64,000 nt of DNA from UBA7672 sp041166025 (lineage in GTDB: Bacteria; Pseudomonadota; Alphaproteobacteria; Caulobacterales; Hyphomonadaceae), in contig JBEAMJ010000007.1 of the NCBI GenBank assembly GCA_041166025.1, forward strand, positions 62,001-126,000, given 5' to 3'. A model generated the notes under the pieces. That model did not search any database, was not told the DNA's origin, and was given only the letters and a program-made list of their open reading frames with translations. The translations under genes were made by a program, and so were the position numbers. Shown one piece after another: positions 8,298 to 18,205 of the stretch (its first letter is position 1; each line of letters opens with the position of its first letter).

Positions 8298-9269
8298 ATG
8301 AATGATGATCGCCCGCGCCGAACGCTCTATCCCACAGTCGAACCGCGTCGGACCGGCCGCCTGGCGGTGAGCGGGCTGCACGAGCTCTACTGGGAGGAGA
8401 GCGGGCGCCCTGACGGCATCCCTGTCGTGGCGCTGCATGGCGGCCCCGGCGGCGGCTCAAGCCCGGAAATGCGTCGGTTTTTCGATCCGCGCCGCTATCG
8501 CATCATCCTGTTCGACCAGCGCGGTTGCGGCCGCTCGACGCCGCATTCGGAACTGCGCGAGAATACGACATGGGATCTTGTCCGCGACATCGAGACGCTG
8601 CGCGCACATCTCGGCATCAAGAAGTGGGTGGTGTTCGGCGGCTCGTGGGGCTCGACGCTCGCGCTGGCCTATACGGCGACACACCGCAGGCAGGTCATGG
8701 GGCTCCTGCTGCGTGGCATCTTCCTCCTGACCGAGCACGAGATCAGGTGGTTCTACCAGGAAGGCGCCAGCAATATCTTTCCCGACGCCTTCGACCGCTA
8801 CCTTGCGCCGATACCCGAAAGCGAGCGCGCTGACCTGCTGAAAGCGTTCCACAAACGGCTCACCGGCAAGAACGCAGCCGCGCGCGCCGAAGCTGCGGCG
8901 GCGTGGGCGCGCTGGGAGGGCGAGACGCTGTCGATCCAGGGGCCCAAGCAACGCCCGCCACGCTTCGATGAGGCGGACTTCCTCGACGCCTTCGCACGCA
9001 TCGAGTGCCACTACTTCGTCAACAAGGGCTTCTTCGAGACTGACGGCTGGTTGCTCGAACAGGCGACGAAATTCGGCGACCTGCCCGGCGTGATCGTGCA
9101 CGGCCGATACGATGTGGTGACCCCGCTCGATTCGGCCTGGAGGCTGCACAAGGCCTGGCCAAAGTCACAGCTGAAGATCGTGCCAGACGCCGGCCACTCC
9201 TCGCTTGAACCGGGCATCATCAGCGAACTCGTGAAGGCCAGCGACTGGCTGGCGGAGAAGGTAGGGTAA
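8298..9269 (+). CDS. pip: Proline iminopeptidase
   Basis: 323 residues, the usual length for this alpha/beta-hydrolase family S33 peptidase, which removes N-terminal proline from peptides in the cytoplasm. Seen: the oxyanion-hole sequence HGGPGGG (47-53), the nucleophile motif GGSWGST with Ser116, the acid in GRYDVVTP and the catalytic His in DAGHSS near the C-terminus. The N-terminal Tyr-Pro and Gly-Leu-His-Glu-Leu-Tyr-Trp-Glu sequences are also typical. The ATG at 8298 begins MNDDRPRRTLYP; the frame is open upstream but lacks a better start. The stop almost touches that of the convergent symporter gene. Confidence 0.93.
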   Translation: MNDDRPRRTLYPTVEPRRTGRLAVSGLHELYWEESGRPDGIPVVALHGGPGGGSSPEMRRFFDPRRYRIILFDQRGCGRSTPHSELRENTTWDLVRDIETLRAHLGIKKWVVFGGSWGSTLALAYTATHRRQVMGLLLRGIFLLTEHEIRWFYQEGASNIFPDAFDRYLAPIPESERADLLKAFHKRLTGKNAAARAEAAAAWARWEGETLSIQGPKQRPPRFDEADFLDAFARIECHYFVNKGFFETDGWLLEQATKFGDLPGVIVHGRYDVVTPLDSAWRLHKAWPKSQLKIVPDAGHSSLEPGIISELVKASDWLAEKVG

Positions 9270-9270
9270 C

Positions 9271-10662
9271 TCACTCCGTCGGCGTCAGCGCGCCCTGGAC
9301 AAAAGCTGGCGCCTGCGCCGCATCGAGCTTCTCGCGAATGCCAAGGACGAGGATCACGCCGATCGCGATGGGGATCACCCAGCGCACCAGCACGCTCCAG
9401 ACGCGGAAGAAGGGCATGCCGAATTCGGCCTGCATCATCTTCTTCTCGATCACCCAGCCGGCGAAGATCGCCATGAGGAATCCGCCGACGGGCATCAGCA
9501 GCGAAGCCGCCACGAAGTCGACGAAGCCGACATATTCGCGGCTATAGACATAGCCTGCGCCGATGACGAACACGGTGAACCCGACGCCGAGGGCTGCGCC
9601 CCAGCGCGTGACGCCGGTGCGCTCGTCCAGCCATGAGACCGCAACCTCCATGAGTGAGATGGACGATGCCAGGGCCGCAAACAACGCCAGCAGGAAGAAC
9701 GCCCCTCCGATGGCGGCGCCGAAGGGCATCTGTGCGAGGCCGATCGGCAGGTTGACGAACAGCAGGCTGAAGCCGGATCCCGGCTCGCTGCCGACAGCAA
9801 ACACCAGCGAGAAGACGACGAACGCCGCCACCAGCGCCACGGCCGTATCCGACAGCGCGACTATGGCGGACGAGCGCGGCACGTCTGCATCGGTCTTGAG
9901 ATAGGCGCCGTAGGTGATCATCACGGCAGCGCCCACGCCGGTGGCGAAGAAGGACTGCGCCAGCGCATCAAGCAGCATGGAGAAGGAAAAGTCCTCCGCC
10001 CTCACCCGCGTCAGAAAGGCCACTGCATCGCCGAAGGCGCCCTCGGCGATGCCGAAGCCCAGCAGGATCAGCAGCACACCGATGAAGACCGGCATCAGGA
10101 TGGTTGAGGCCCGTTCGATCCCGCGCTTGACGCCGCGTCCGACCACCGCAACTGCGAGCCCGATGAAGACCGCAAGATAGACCAGCAGCGTTGGCAGGTT
10201 CTGCCTGCCTGTCACATCCTCGAACCTGGCAGCCGAGGCCGCGATCGACCCCCCGTCGCCTGCAAACGCGCCTGACACCGCGAAGGGGATGTAGGCCATG
10301 AACCAGGCCGACACGACGCAATAGAATGTCAGGATGAAAAACGCCGCCAGCATGCCAAGCCAGGCAACGCCGCCCCACAGCTCGCTTTTGCCCGAAGCGC
10401 GCGCCAGCGCCTGCACGCTCTCCACCGCCGAATGCCCCGAGCGGCGCCCGACCGCGTATTCGGCAGCCAGAAGCGGAAAGGCGATCAGCGCAAGACAGAG
10501 AAGATAGGCAAGCACGAAGGCGCCCCCTCCGTTCTCGCCCGTCGTGTAGGTGAAACGCCAGAGATTGCCGAGACCGATGGAAGAACCCACCGCCGCCATG
10601 ACGAAACCGAACCGGGATGACCAGGTTTCGCTCTTGCGGTCGACCCGCCCGGCAATCGTCAT
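9271..10662 (-). CDS. Sodium-dependent (NSS/SNF) symporter
   Basis: 463 residues with 11-12 hydrophobic segments. The N-terminus has the hallmark sequences of neurotransmitter:sodium symporters, GSSIGLGNLWRF and the unwound GENGGGAFVL region, which bind Na+ and substrate in LeuT. The family imports amino acids or related amines with Na+. The substrate cannot be assigned. It lies downstream of mrdB on the same strand with a 62-base gap; whether it is cotranscribed is not clear. Confidence 0.9.
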   Translation of the reverse strand: MTIAGRVDRKSETWSSRFGFVMAAVGSSIGLGNLWRFTYTTGENGGGAFVLAYLLCLALIAFPLLAAEYAVGRRSGHSAVESVQALARASGKSELWGGVAWLGMLAAFFILTFYCVVSAWFMAYIPFAVSGAFAGDGGSIAASAARFEDVTGRQNLPTLLVYLAVFIGLAVAVVGRGVKRGIERASTILMPVFIGVLLILLGFGIAEGAFGDAVAFLTRVRAEDFSFSMLLDALAQSFFATGVGAAVMITYGAYLKTDADVPRSSAIVALSDTAVALVAAFVVFSLVFAVGSEPGSGFSLLFVNLPIGLAQMPFGAAIGGAFFLLALFAALASSISLMEVAVSWLDERTGVTRWGAALGVGFTVFVIGAGYVYSREYVGFVDFVAASLLMPVGGFLMAIFAGWVIEKKMMQAEFGMPFFRVWSVLVRWVIPIAIGVILVLGIREKLDAAQAPAFVQGALTPTE

Positions 10663-10724
10663 GATGTCCCGCCCTGTTCCGCCTCAGACCGGACCTTTGC
10701 CAGGGTCCGGCCGAACGCCGGAGC

Positions 10725-11882
10725 CTAGAGCAGGCCGCGAAGGGTCATATCGTTCGCGCGGTTGAGGTGTACAGCCATCAACAACCCGAATCCGATCATC
10801 ACCGTGACAATAGCCGTGCCGCCATACGAGATTAGAGGCAAGGGTATGCCCACAACCGGAAGCAGGCCGATAACCATTCCGATGTTGATACCCACATACA
10901 AGAGCAGGGTGGACACGAAGCCTGACGCGGCGAGAGCCCCGAACGAACTTCGCGAACTGCCCGCGATCTGCATGCCCTGGAGGATGGCGATCGCCCAGGC
11001 CACCAGCAGCACCATCGACCCCGCAAAGCCGAACTCTTCCGCCACGATGGTGAAGATGAAATCGGTGTGCTGTTCGGGAATGTATTCAAGCTCCTTCTGG
11101 GCGCCTTCCATGAAGCCCTTGCCGGCCAGCCCCCCCGAGCCGATGGCGATCATGCCCTGCTGAAGCTGGTAACCGGCGCCGAGGGGATCGGCGTTGGGAT
11201 CCCACATCGTATGGATGCGTTCGCGCTGATAGTCGTGCAGGCCGAAGAAGTAGACGACGGGCGCCATGGCCGCGACCAGAACCAGGATCGCCACGACCAG
11301 GCGCAGACTGATGCCGGCAAAGAAGATCACGGCGCATCCCGTGCCGAGGATCATCAGCGCAGTACCGAGATCCGGCTGCCGCAAGACGAAGACGACGGGT
11401 ATCACCACCATCACGAACGCGAAGACGTGGATCCACAGAGCGTTGCGGCCCGAAGCGAACATCTGGTGGTAGAAGCGCGCCACCGCCAGCGGAACGGCGA
11501 TCTTCATCAACTCGGACGGCTGCAGGGTGAGCGGTCCGATCGTGAGCCAGCGCTGCGAACCGTTGACGATATTGCCCGCGACCTCGACGCCGAACAGCAG
11601 CACGACGCCTATGGCATAGCCTGGATAGGCGAGCGAGGCCCACAGCCTCAGCGGCAGGAGCGCGACGAACAGCGCAACGCCAAGCATGATCGCAAAGCGC
11701 GTGATGTGGTCGATTGCATAACGCGCATCGATCTTGAGCAGTCCGGTCTCGAGATCGTGAGCGCTCGAGCCGGCCGAGAACAGGACCAGCGCGCCAAAGA
11801 TCGCCATGGCGATGATGGTCAGCAGCAGGAACCAGTGAAGCTGCGTCAGCTTGTAGAGCAGCGTATCCTTGCGGATCATCAT
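10725..11882 (-). CDS. mrdB: Rod-shape peptidoglycan polymerase RodA
   Basis: 385 residues, SEDS family, about ten membrane helices. It carries the sequence around the catalytic Asp (PEQHTDFIFTIVAEE) and the GSGGLAGKGF loop of RodA. RodA polymerises glycan strands from lipid II during elongation, together with the transpeptidase PBP2. Its ATG overlaps the TGA of mrdA by four bases, so synthesis of the two partners is coupled. Last clear gene of the rod-shape operon. Confidence 0.95.
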   Translation of the reverse strand: MMIRKDTLLYKLTQLHWFLLLTIIAMAIFGALVLFSAGSSAHDLETGLLKIDARYAIDHITRFAIMLGVALFVALLPLRLWASLAYPGYAIGVVLLFGVEVAGNIVNGSQRWLTIGPLTLQPSELMKIAVPLAVARFYHQMFASGRNALWIHVFAFVMVVIPVVFVLRQPDLGTALMILGTGCAVIFFAGISLRLVVAILVLVAAMAPVVYFFGLHDYQRERIHTMWDPNADPLGAGYQLQQGMIAIGSGGLAGKGFMEGAQKELEYIPEQHTDFIFTIVAEEFGFAGSMVLLVAWAIAILQGMQIAGSSRSSFGALAASGFVSTLLLYVGINIGMVIGLLPVVGIPLPLISYGGTAIVTVMIGFGLLMAVHLNRANDMTLRGLL

Positions 11883-13909
11883 GTCGGCTGCCTTCCGGTC
11901 TCGGCCGCGGCGACATCGCGCGCACGTGGCACGAATGGCTTCTTGGCGCCGGGATCCGTCCGCAGCGCATGAGCGAGCAGATCACGCGCAATGGGCGCCC
12001 CGGTGCTCGAGCCCGAGACGCCGTGTTCGACCACGACTGCAACCGCGTAGCGCGGCTTGTCGGTGGGCGCGTAGGCCACGAACAGCGCGTGGTCGCGCAG
12101 GCGCCAGGGCAGCTTGTCGTTTGAAATCGCCTTGCCGCGCGAATCGCGCAGCTTGTCGAGGCTGATGACCTGCGCCGTGCCTGATTTGCCGGCCATGCGG
12201 GCATTCGTGTAGGGCGCGGGCAGCTTGCCTTCAGGATCAAGTTCACCTGAACGAATGGCCGTGCCGCCGCCTTCGGACGTAACGGCGAACATGCCGGCGC
12301 GGACAGCTTCAAGCACGCCAGGCTTGAATTCGCCCATCGGCATGACCGTCGGGTCAGGCACCTGGAGACCGCTGACGATGAGGCGGGGATCAGGCGTCGA
12401 GGGGCCGCCTGCAACGCGCGCAACCATGACCGCGAGCTCGAACGGGGTGGCCAGCACATAGCCTTGCCCGATGCCCGCCGAAATCGTGTCGCCCGCCATC
12501 CAGCGACCGTGCTTGGTCTTGGTGCGCTTCCACTCGTCGTTCGGGACGACGCCGGACTTCCCGCCCGTGATGCCAAGCTCATAGCGGTGCCCGAGCCCGA
12601 GGCGCTTGGCGACCGAGGCGATATCCTCGATGCCGATCTTTGCAGCGACGTCATAGAAATAGCAGTCGCACGACACCTGCAGCCCGCGATGCAGGTTGAC
12701 CGTTCCGTGTCCCTCGGTCTTCCAGCAATTGTAGAAGCGGTTGTACCACCAGGCCTTTCCCGAGCAGTAGACGGACTGCTCGGGGTCGACTTTTCCCGAT
12801 TCCAGCGCTGCAGCCGCGACGGCGATCTTGAACGTCGATCCCGGCGGGTAAACGCCGTCATACGCCTTGTGATAGAGAGGGTTCTCTTCCGCTTCGCGCA
12901 GCGCCTTGTAGGGGCCGGATGGAATACCACTGACGAAGAGGTTGGGGTCCGGCGCGGGCGTCGACATCATGCAGATAACTTCGCCGGTGGCGACATCGAT
13001 CATCACGGCGCTGCCGGCCCGGGTCGCCTCATTCGCCGCGAAACGCTGGATGGCGAAGTTCTGCAGCTCGGCATCGATCGAGAGGACAACGTCGGCGCCC
13101 GGCTTTCCGGCAAGGTCCTCGCTCGGCAGGCGGTCGATCACGCGGCCGGTGGCATTCTGCAGCAGGCGTTCATTGCCCGGCTCGCCCTTCAGGGCCATCT
13201 CGCCATAGGCCTCGATGCCCTGCTTGCCGACGCGCATGGCGGGGTGCTTGTACAACCTGCGCACGGTCGCTGCGCGCTTCTTGCCTTCGGGCGAATCCGG
13301 CGCCTCGCCGACAGCGGCAAGTTCGGAATCAACCATCCGCGTGATGTCCGCCTCGTTGGCTTTCTGGACGTAGCCGATCGTGTGATAGAACGCCTCGCGC
13401 AACGGATAGGAACGCAATTCGCCCACCTCGGCGCTGATGCCGTTGAGTTCAGGCGCCATCACATTGACCTGCGCGAACTCCTCCCAGGTGAGGTCGTCTG
13501 CAACAAGAACATCGCGGTGGGCCGGCGGCGTCAGCGCGTCCTGCAGCAGGGTGCGCTTCTTGGCGTCGCTGAGGCGCAGCAGCCGGCCGATGCGCTCGAT
13601 CACATCGCCGATCTCCGCCTGGCGGGTCTGCTTGTCCCGCGCGTCGCTGGCGACCTCGGGGCGGAGCGTCACGTAGAAGTTGCGCTTGGAGCTTGCGAGT
13701 TCGCGGCCGTTGCGGTCGTAGATCGTGCCGCGATGCGGCGGGGCGGGCTCCAGCTTGATGCGGACCTCACGCGCCTTGGTCTCGAACTCCTGCTGGCGAA
13801 ACAGCTGCAGTTCGGCAAGACGCGCGGTCAGTCCAAGGAATACGACCCCGCCGCCGGTGAGAAAGATCATCCGGCGTGAAGGGAAAAGATTCTTCCAGTC
13901 TCTGCTCAT
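11879..13909 (-). CDS. mrdA: Penicillin-binding protein 2 (elongasome transpeptidase)
   Basis: 676 residues. One membrane anchor near the N-terminus (about residues 14-33), a dimerisation region with RGTIYDRNGRELA, and a C-terminal transpeptidase domain with all three motifs: STFK (nucleophile Ser, in PPGSTFKIA), SCD in VSCDCYFYD, and KSGT in AGKSGTAQ. It cross-links peptidoglycan for side-wall growth and is the target of mecillinam-type beta-lactams in other bacteria. Start and stop each overlap a neighbour by four bases (mreD upstream, mrdB downstream). A long open frame on the opposite strand is a composition artefact. Confidence 0.95.
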   Translation of the reverse strand: MSRDWKNLFPSRRMIFLTGGGVVFLGLTARLAELQLFRQQEFETKAREVRIKLEPAPPHRGTIYDRNGRELASSKRNFYVTLRPEVASDARDKQTRQAEIGDVIERIGRLLRLSDAKKRTLLQDALTPPAHRDVLVADDLTWEEFAQVNVMAPELNGISAEVGELRSYPLREAFYHTIGYVQKANEADITRMVDSELAAVGEAPDSPEGKKRAATVRRLYKHPAMRVGKQGIEAYGEMALKGEPGNERLLQNATGRVIDRLPSEDLAGKPGADVVLSIDAELQNFAIQRFAANEATRAGSAVMIDVATGEVICMMSTPAPDPNLFVSGIPSGPYKALREAEENPLYHKAYDGVYPPGSTFKIAVAAAALESGKVDPEQSVYCSGKAWWYNRFYNCWKTEGHGTVNLHRGLQVSCDCYFYDVAAKIGIEDIASVAKRLGLGHRYELGITGGKSGVVPNDEWKRTKTKHGRWMAGDTISAGIGQGYVLATPFELAVMVARVAGGPSTPDPRLIVSGLQVPDPTVMPMGEFKPGVLEAVRAGMFAVTSEGGGTAIRSGELDPEGKLPAPYTNARMAGKSGTAQVISLDKLRDSRGKAISNDKLPWRLRDHALFVAYAPTDKPRYAVAVVVEHGVSGSSTGAPIARDLLAHALRTDPGAKKPFVPRARDVAAAETGRQPT

Positions 13910-14394
13910 CGTCTGGCTATCCGGATGCTGGCAGGCAGGATCACGAAGCGTGCTAGAGGATACAGGGCGGCGGTCATGATGAAATCACCCGTAAGGGCAG
14001 CGCGCGCAAAACCGGGATGGCCGGCAATGCTGCCGGCGATGCCAAGGGCAAGAATTGCTGCAATCAACCCGCCAATCACAGCGATCGCTTCTGCTCCGAC
14101 GACCGGGATCGGCGGCTGGCGATCCCAGGCCACGAGCGCGACGCCATAAGCGCAGAGCAGCGCAAGCGACCACGACCCGATCGGCGCTTCGCCCATATAG
14201 TCCATCGTCAGGCCCAGCATGATCAGGCAACCGGCGACCCAGACAGAAAGACCGAAAGCAGCAAGGCCCGCCGCCAGCCAGAGGCCGGCGATCGGCCACC
14301 AGAAATGGCCGAGGCCAGGGCTCATGCCGAACCCGGTGGTGAGGCCTGCGAGCACGACGAGGATCAGCACCCACAAACGCCAGGCTGTCGTCAC
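13906..14394 (-). CDS. mreD: Rod shape-determining protein MreD
   Basis: 162 residues, five to six hydrophobic segments, low sequence conservation but the right size and position for MreD, the inner-membrane member of the MreBCD complex. Overlaps mreC and mrdA by four bases at its two ends, so the identification rests mainly on operon context plus topology. Confidence 0.88.
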   Translation of the reverse strand: MTTAWRLWVLILVVLAGLTTGFGMSPGLGHFWWPIAGLWLAAGLAAFGLSVWVAGCLIMLGLTMDYMGEAPIGSWSLALLCAYGVALVAWDRQPPIPVVGAEAIAVIGGLIAAILALGIAGSIAGHPGFARAALTGDFIMTAALYPLARFVILPASIRIARR

Positions 14395-15392
14395 TGGACG
14401 CCCCCCTGCCCGGCGGCCGTCGCGCCAGCGGGCCGCGCTGGGGGCGTGGCGGCCGCGGGCGCAGCACCCGAGGGCGCTGCTGTCGCCTGCGCCGGTGCGA
14501 TGGGGGCGGCGCTGACGGTGCGGAGTGTTGAATCGGTATTGCGCTGGACGCCGCCCAGGGGAGGGACAAGATCGGGGTCGGCGAAATCGGGCGGCGGAAC
14601 GAGGCGGACGAAATCGATCGGACCGGCATCAAGCGCGAGGTCGAGCACCCACTCCTCGCCAACCTTGCGTGCAGTGCCAACGCGCACGCCGAGCGGCATC
14701 TTGCCATCGTCGCCTGACGTCACCCAGACTTCACCAGGAACAATCTTGTCCGGCGTCTCCGGTTCGAGCAGGCGCGCGCCAACACCATTATCGCCAACCA
14801 GCAAGGCGCGGTCGCCCGATTGCGTGCCAAGGACCGGTATGCGGCTGGCGAAGTCGGTCAGCATCAGAATGCGCGAGGTGTATTCCCCGACACGCACGAC
14901 GCGACCAACCAGCCCGTACTCGTTGATGGCGGCAAAGCCCTCGCGAACGCCGTTGGCCGCACCGGCATTGGCGATGCGCGAGGCGGCGAAAGGACCATTT
15001 TCCTCGGCGACCACGCGCGCTGTCACGGACTGGCCCTGCGTTTCGCCGACGAGGTCGAGCAGTTTCTCGTAGCGCTCCATGCGCAGCGCCATGGTCTCGG
15101 CCAGATCCTTCCAGCGATGAAGGTCGCGTACCTGGGCTTCGAGTTCTGCGATCCGCGCCTGGTCTTCCTCGTTGCGGCCGAAGCCAAAGGACCAGCCGGC
15201 CAGTCCGGAGGCGACGCCCGCCAGACTGGCCGTCGTGCCATCCATCGACTTGCGAGACGTTTCGATGCCGGAGCGGACCGCTGTTGATGTCTGGATGGCG
15301 AGGGCGCCGACCATGGCGAGGCCGAGGCCGACGACGACCGCCCGCGCGCCGGGGCGCGGCTGTCCGGATCGTCTGTTGCCATACCAGGCCAT
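14391..15392 (-). CDS. mreC: Rod shape-determining protein MreC
   Basis: 333 residues. N-terminal membrane helix (about residues 18-36), a coiled-coil stretch with DQARIAELEAQVRDL, and the MreC beta-barrel core (VGRVVRVGEYTSRILMLTD, SRIPVLGTQSGDRALLVGDN). It ends in an unusually long tail of about 45 residues dominated by Ala, Pro, Thr and Gly. MreC acts in the periplasm as a scaffold that activates PBP2/RodA. It lies 46 bases downstream of mreB. Confidence 0.93.
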   Translation of the reverse strand: MAWYGNRRSGQPRPGARAVVVGLGLAMVGALAIQTSTAVRSGIETSRKSMDGTTASLAGVASGLAGWSFGFGRNEEDQARIAELEAQVRDLHRWKDLAETMALRMERYEKLLDLVGETQGQSVTARVVAEENGPFAASRIANAGAANGVREGFAAINEYGLVGRVVRVGEYTSRILMLTDFASRIPVLGTQSGDRALLVGDNGVGARLLEPETPDKIVPGEVWVTSGDDGKMPLGVRVGTARKVGEEWVLDLALDAGPIDFVRLVPPPDFADPDLVPPLGGVQRNTDSTLRTVSAAPIAPAQATAAPSGAAPAAATPPARPAGATAAGQGGVQ

Positions 15393-15438
15393 CCTGGCTC
15401 CTCGCGGATGCCGATGTTCCGCGTTCCGGTCCGGATGC

Positions 15439-16479
15439 CTAGACCTCCGGCGCCAGCACGCCCTTCATCTTGTCGAGATTCTCTAGCACTTTCCCGGAGC
15501 CAAGCACGACGCATTTCAGCGGGTCCTCGGCCACGGTGACCGGAAGACCGGTTCGCTCGCGCAACACAACATCGAGATTGCGCAGGAGGGCGCCGCCGCC
15601 CGTGAGGACGATGCCCTTGTCGACGATGTCGGCTGCGAGTTCCGGCGGCATGGCTTCGAGCGCAGTCTTCACGGACTCAACGATCTGCGTGACGGGTTCG
15701 GCAAGCGCCTTGGATACCATGGCCTCGGTGATCTCGATCTCCTTCGGCACACCGTTCATCAGGTCGCGGCCGCGAATGTCAAGTGACATGCCCTTGCCGT
15801 TGTCCGGGGCTTTGGCCGTTCCGATTTCCTTCTTGATGCGCTCGGCGGACGCCTCGCCGATGAGGAGGTTCTCCTCCCGGCGGAGGTAATTGACGATGGC
15901 GTCGTCCATCTTGTCGCCGCCCACGCGGACCGAACGCGAATAGACGAGGCCGCCCAGGGACAGCACAGCCACCTCGGTCGTACCGCCGCCGATATCAACC
16001 ACCATCGAACCCGACGGCTCGTCGATCGGCAGGCCGGCGCCGATCGCAGCGGCCATCGGCTCGTAGATCAGGTGCACCTGGCGCGCGCCGGCCATCTGAG
16101 CCGACTGCTGAATGGCGCGGCGTTCAACGGGCGTGGCGCCGGCCGGAACGCAGATGATGATGACGGGCGCGATGAAGGAGCGGCGGACCTGCACCTTCTG
16201 GATGAAGCGCTTGATCATCTCCTCGGCGACTTCGAAGTCGGCGATGACGCCATCGCGCATCGGGCGAACGGCTTCCATGTAGATCGGCGTCTTGCCAAGC
16301 ATCTGCTTGGCTTCCTTGCCGACCGCATGAACGACCTTGCGGCCATTCTGGTTCACATAGGCGACGACGGAGGGTTCATCGAGCTGGACGCCGTGCCCCT
16401 TGACGTAGACCAGCGTGTTCGCTGTCCCCAGGTCGATGGCCATGTCCGTCGACATGAGGCTGAACAGTTTGCCGAACAT
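15439..16479 (-). CDS. mreB: Cell-shape actin homologue MreB
   Basis: 346 residues. It begins MFGKLFSLMSTDMAIDLGTANTL, the typical MreB start with phosphate-1 loop DLGTANT. The phosphate-2 region is VVDIGGGTTEVAVLSLGG, and LTGGGALLRNLD near the C-terminus completes the actin fold. MreB filaments under the membrane organise the elongation machinery encoded downstream. The ATG at 16479 fits the family start; an upstream ATG at 16536 would add 19 residues not seen in relatives. First gene of the rod-shape operon. Confidence 0.95.
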   Translation of the reverse strand: MFGKLFSLMSTDMAIDLGTANTLVYVKGHGVQLDEPSVVAYVNQNGRKVVHAVGKEAKQMLGKTPIYMEAVRPMRDGVIADFEVAEEMIKRFIQKVQVRRSFIAPVIIICVPAGATPVERRAIQQSAQMAGARQVHLIYEPMAAAIGAGLPIDEPSGSMVVDIGGGTTEVAVLSLGGLVYSRSVRVGGDKMDDAIVNYLRREENLLIGEASAERIKKEIGTAKAPDNGKGMSLDIRGRDLMNGVPKEIEITEAMVSKALAEPVTQIVESVKTALEAMPPELAADIVDKGIVLTGGGALLRNLDVVLRERTGLPVTVAEDPLKCVVLGSGKVLENLDKMKGVLAPEV

Positions 16480-16824
16480 GGGCACGGGGCTCCGGGTCGC
16501 GCGACTCACTGCGCGCGGATTCTCATCGCTCCCCATAACCTGTCTCGCGTTTCGGAATCCCTAACGCAAGGGCGCACTGCCAATAATGATCCGTGCAGCC
16601 GGAACGCCGCGTTTCGCAAGGAAATCGGGCTTGTTTGGGGAGACTCTGCGCCTCCGAATCCGGGGTGTTCGCCACATCCACGCCGAAAGATCCGGCGCCG
16701 AAGGCGGCACGCTCCGTTCCCTGGGGCAGGTTCCGCTTCTTTCGCCCGCCCCCTTGTCAGGCGCGCAGGCAAGCCGCCAATGGGCCTGACCGATGAGTTT
16801 CCCTGAACGCCTCCCCTTCTCACC
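16480..16824. other. Intergenic region between mreB and MFS gene, no gene seen
   Basis: 345 bases separating divergent genes. Short open frames exist on both strands but none has a convincing start, codon pattern or family resemblance. The leader and promoter of mreB and of the exporter gene must lie here. I looked for SRP, 6S or tmRNA-like signatures and recognised none. Confidence 0.5.
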
Positions 16825-18195
16825 ATGACCGAAACGACAGCCGAAGGCGCCCCGAGCGGGGCCCCGGACCATCAGACCGCCGGAAGGTTCGCCGCCTTCC
16901 GGCATCGCTCCTTCGTGCTCTATTTCCTCGCCCGCGTGTTCACGACATTTGGGGCCCAGATCCTGTCGGTTGCAGTGATCTGGCACATCTACGCGCTGAC
17001 CAGGTCCGCGCTGTTCACCGGACTGGTCGGGCTCGTGCAGTTCCTGCCGCTTGCCCTTCTCGTCCTCGTCACAGGCATTGCGGCCGACCAGTTCGGGCGC
17101 AGGATGATCATGGGTCTATCGATCCTGCTGGCCGCTGCCTGCGCCGCGTCCATGGCGCTCCTGACCGGCGCCGGAATGATCACGGCCGTGCTGATGCTGA
17201 GCGTGCTTGTGGTGTTCGGGGTCGCGAGGGCTTTCCTGGGCCCGGCGTCTTCATCGCTGGTCGTGTCGCTTGTTCCGGCAGAGGACTTCGCCAACGCCGT
17301 GACCTGGAACTCGTCGGCCTGGCAGGCGGCGACGATCGTCGGGCCAGCGGCAGGCGGGCTTCTGCTGGGTCTTGGCGAGCCGGCGTTTGCAAGCTGGCTG
17401 GCGGGAAATGGCCAGGCTGAGCTGGGCGGGTTCCTGAACGGGCACGGGCCGGAAATCGCCTACACGACCGCCTTCGTCATGATGATGCTGGGCGCCCTTC
17501 TGGTCTTTGCGATCCCGAAACCGCCCAAGGCGCCGCCCAAGGAACGGCCGACGCTGTCCAACATGCTGGAAGGATTTCGCTTCATCTGGAAGCAGAAGAT
17601 CATTCTCGGCGCGATCTCGCTGGACCTTTTCGCCGTCCTGATGGGTGGGGTGATCGCCCTTCTCCCGATCTATGCCGAGGAAATCCTGAAGCTCGGGCCC
17701 GAGGGCCTGGGCTGGCTGCGGGCGGCGCCGGGGATCGGGGCGATTGCGATGGCGGCTGTGCTGGCCGCCTTTCCGATCCGGGACCATGCCGGCCGGATCA
17801 TGTTCGTGTGCGTCGCCCTGTTCGGCGCGTTCACCGTGGTGTTCGGACTGTCGACCGTCGCCTGGCTCTCGATCCTCGCGCTCATCCTGCTCGGCGCAGC
17901 CGACATGGTGAGCGTGGTGATCCGCGAGACGTTGCTGCAGCTGTGGACGCCGGACGAGGTGCGCGGACGGGTGAACGCGGTCAATTCGGTATTCGTCTCG
18001 GCCTCAAACGAGTTGGGCGAGTTCCGCGCCGGGACGATGGCGCACGTTATCGGCGTGGGCGCGGCCGGCGCCATTCCCGCCGTTGTCATAGGCGGGGCCG
18101 GCGCCATTGTGGTGGCCGGCGCCTGGGCGTGGATGTTCCCGGGCCTGCGAAACGCCCGGCGGCTGGACGGCAAGGACGTCGAGCATCCGGAGTGA
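16825..18195 (+). CDS. MFS transporter (EntS/MFS_3-like exporter)
   Basis: 456 residues, about twelve membrane helices. The N-terminal FAAFRHRSFVLYFLARVFTT and the loop GIAADQFGRRMIMG match the major facilitator superfamily, subgroup MFS_3, which includes the enterobactin exporter EntS and many drug exporters. The second-half motif VRGRVNAVNSVFVSASNELGE is also typical. Substrate unknown. The next gene on the same strand starts 10 bases after its stop, so the two are probably cotranscribed. Confidence 0.88.
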   Translation: MTETTAEGAPSGAPDHQTAGRFAAFRHRSFVLYFLARVFTTFGAQILSVAVIWHIYALTRSALFTGLVGLVQFLPLALLVLVTGIAADQFGRRMIMGLSILLAAACAASMALLTGAGMITAVLMLSVLVVFGVARAFLGPASSSLVVSLVPAEDFANAVTWNSSAWQAATIVGPAAGGLLLGLGEPAFASWLAGNGQAELGGFLNGHGPEIAYTTAFVMMMLGALLVFAIPKPPKAPPKERPTLSNMLEGFRFIWKQKIILGAISLDLFAVLMGGVIALLPIYAEEILKLGPEGLGWLRAAPGIGAIAMAAVLAAFPIRDHAGRIMFVCVALFGAFTVVFGLSTVAWLSILALILLGAADMVSVVIRETLLQLWTPDEVRGRVNAVNSVFVSASNELGEFRAGTMAHVIGVGAAGAIPAVVIGGAGAIVVAGAWAWMFPGLRNARRLDGKDVEHPE

Positions 18196-18205
18196 AGGAG
18201 ATGGG

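Noticed and set aside
12464..13879. 471-codon frame opposite mrdA
   Set aside because: Exactly antisense to a gene with all PBP2 motifs, no recognisable protein features.
16480..16824. Possible structured RNA upstream of mreB
   Set aside because: No match to 6S, SRP or tmRNA features that I could recognise by eye.
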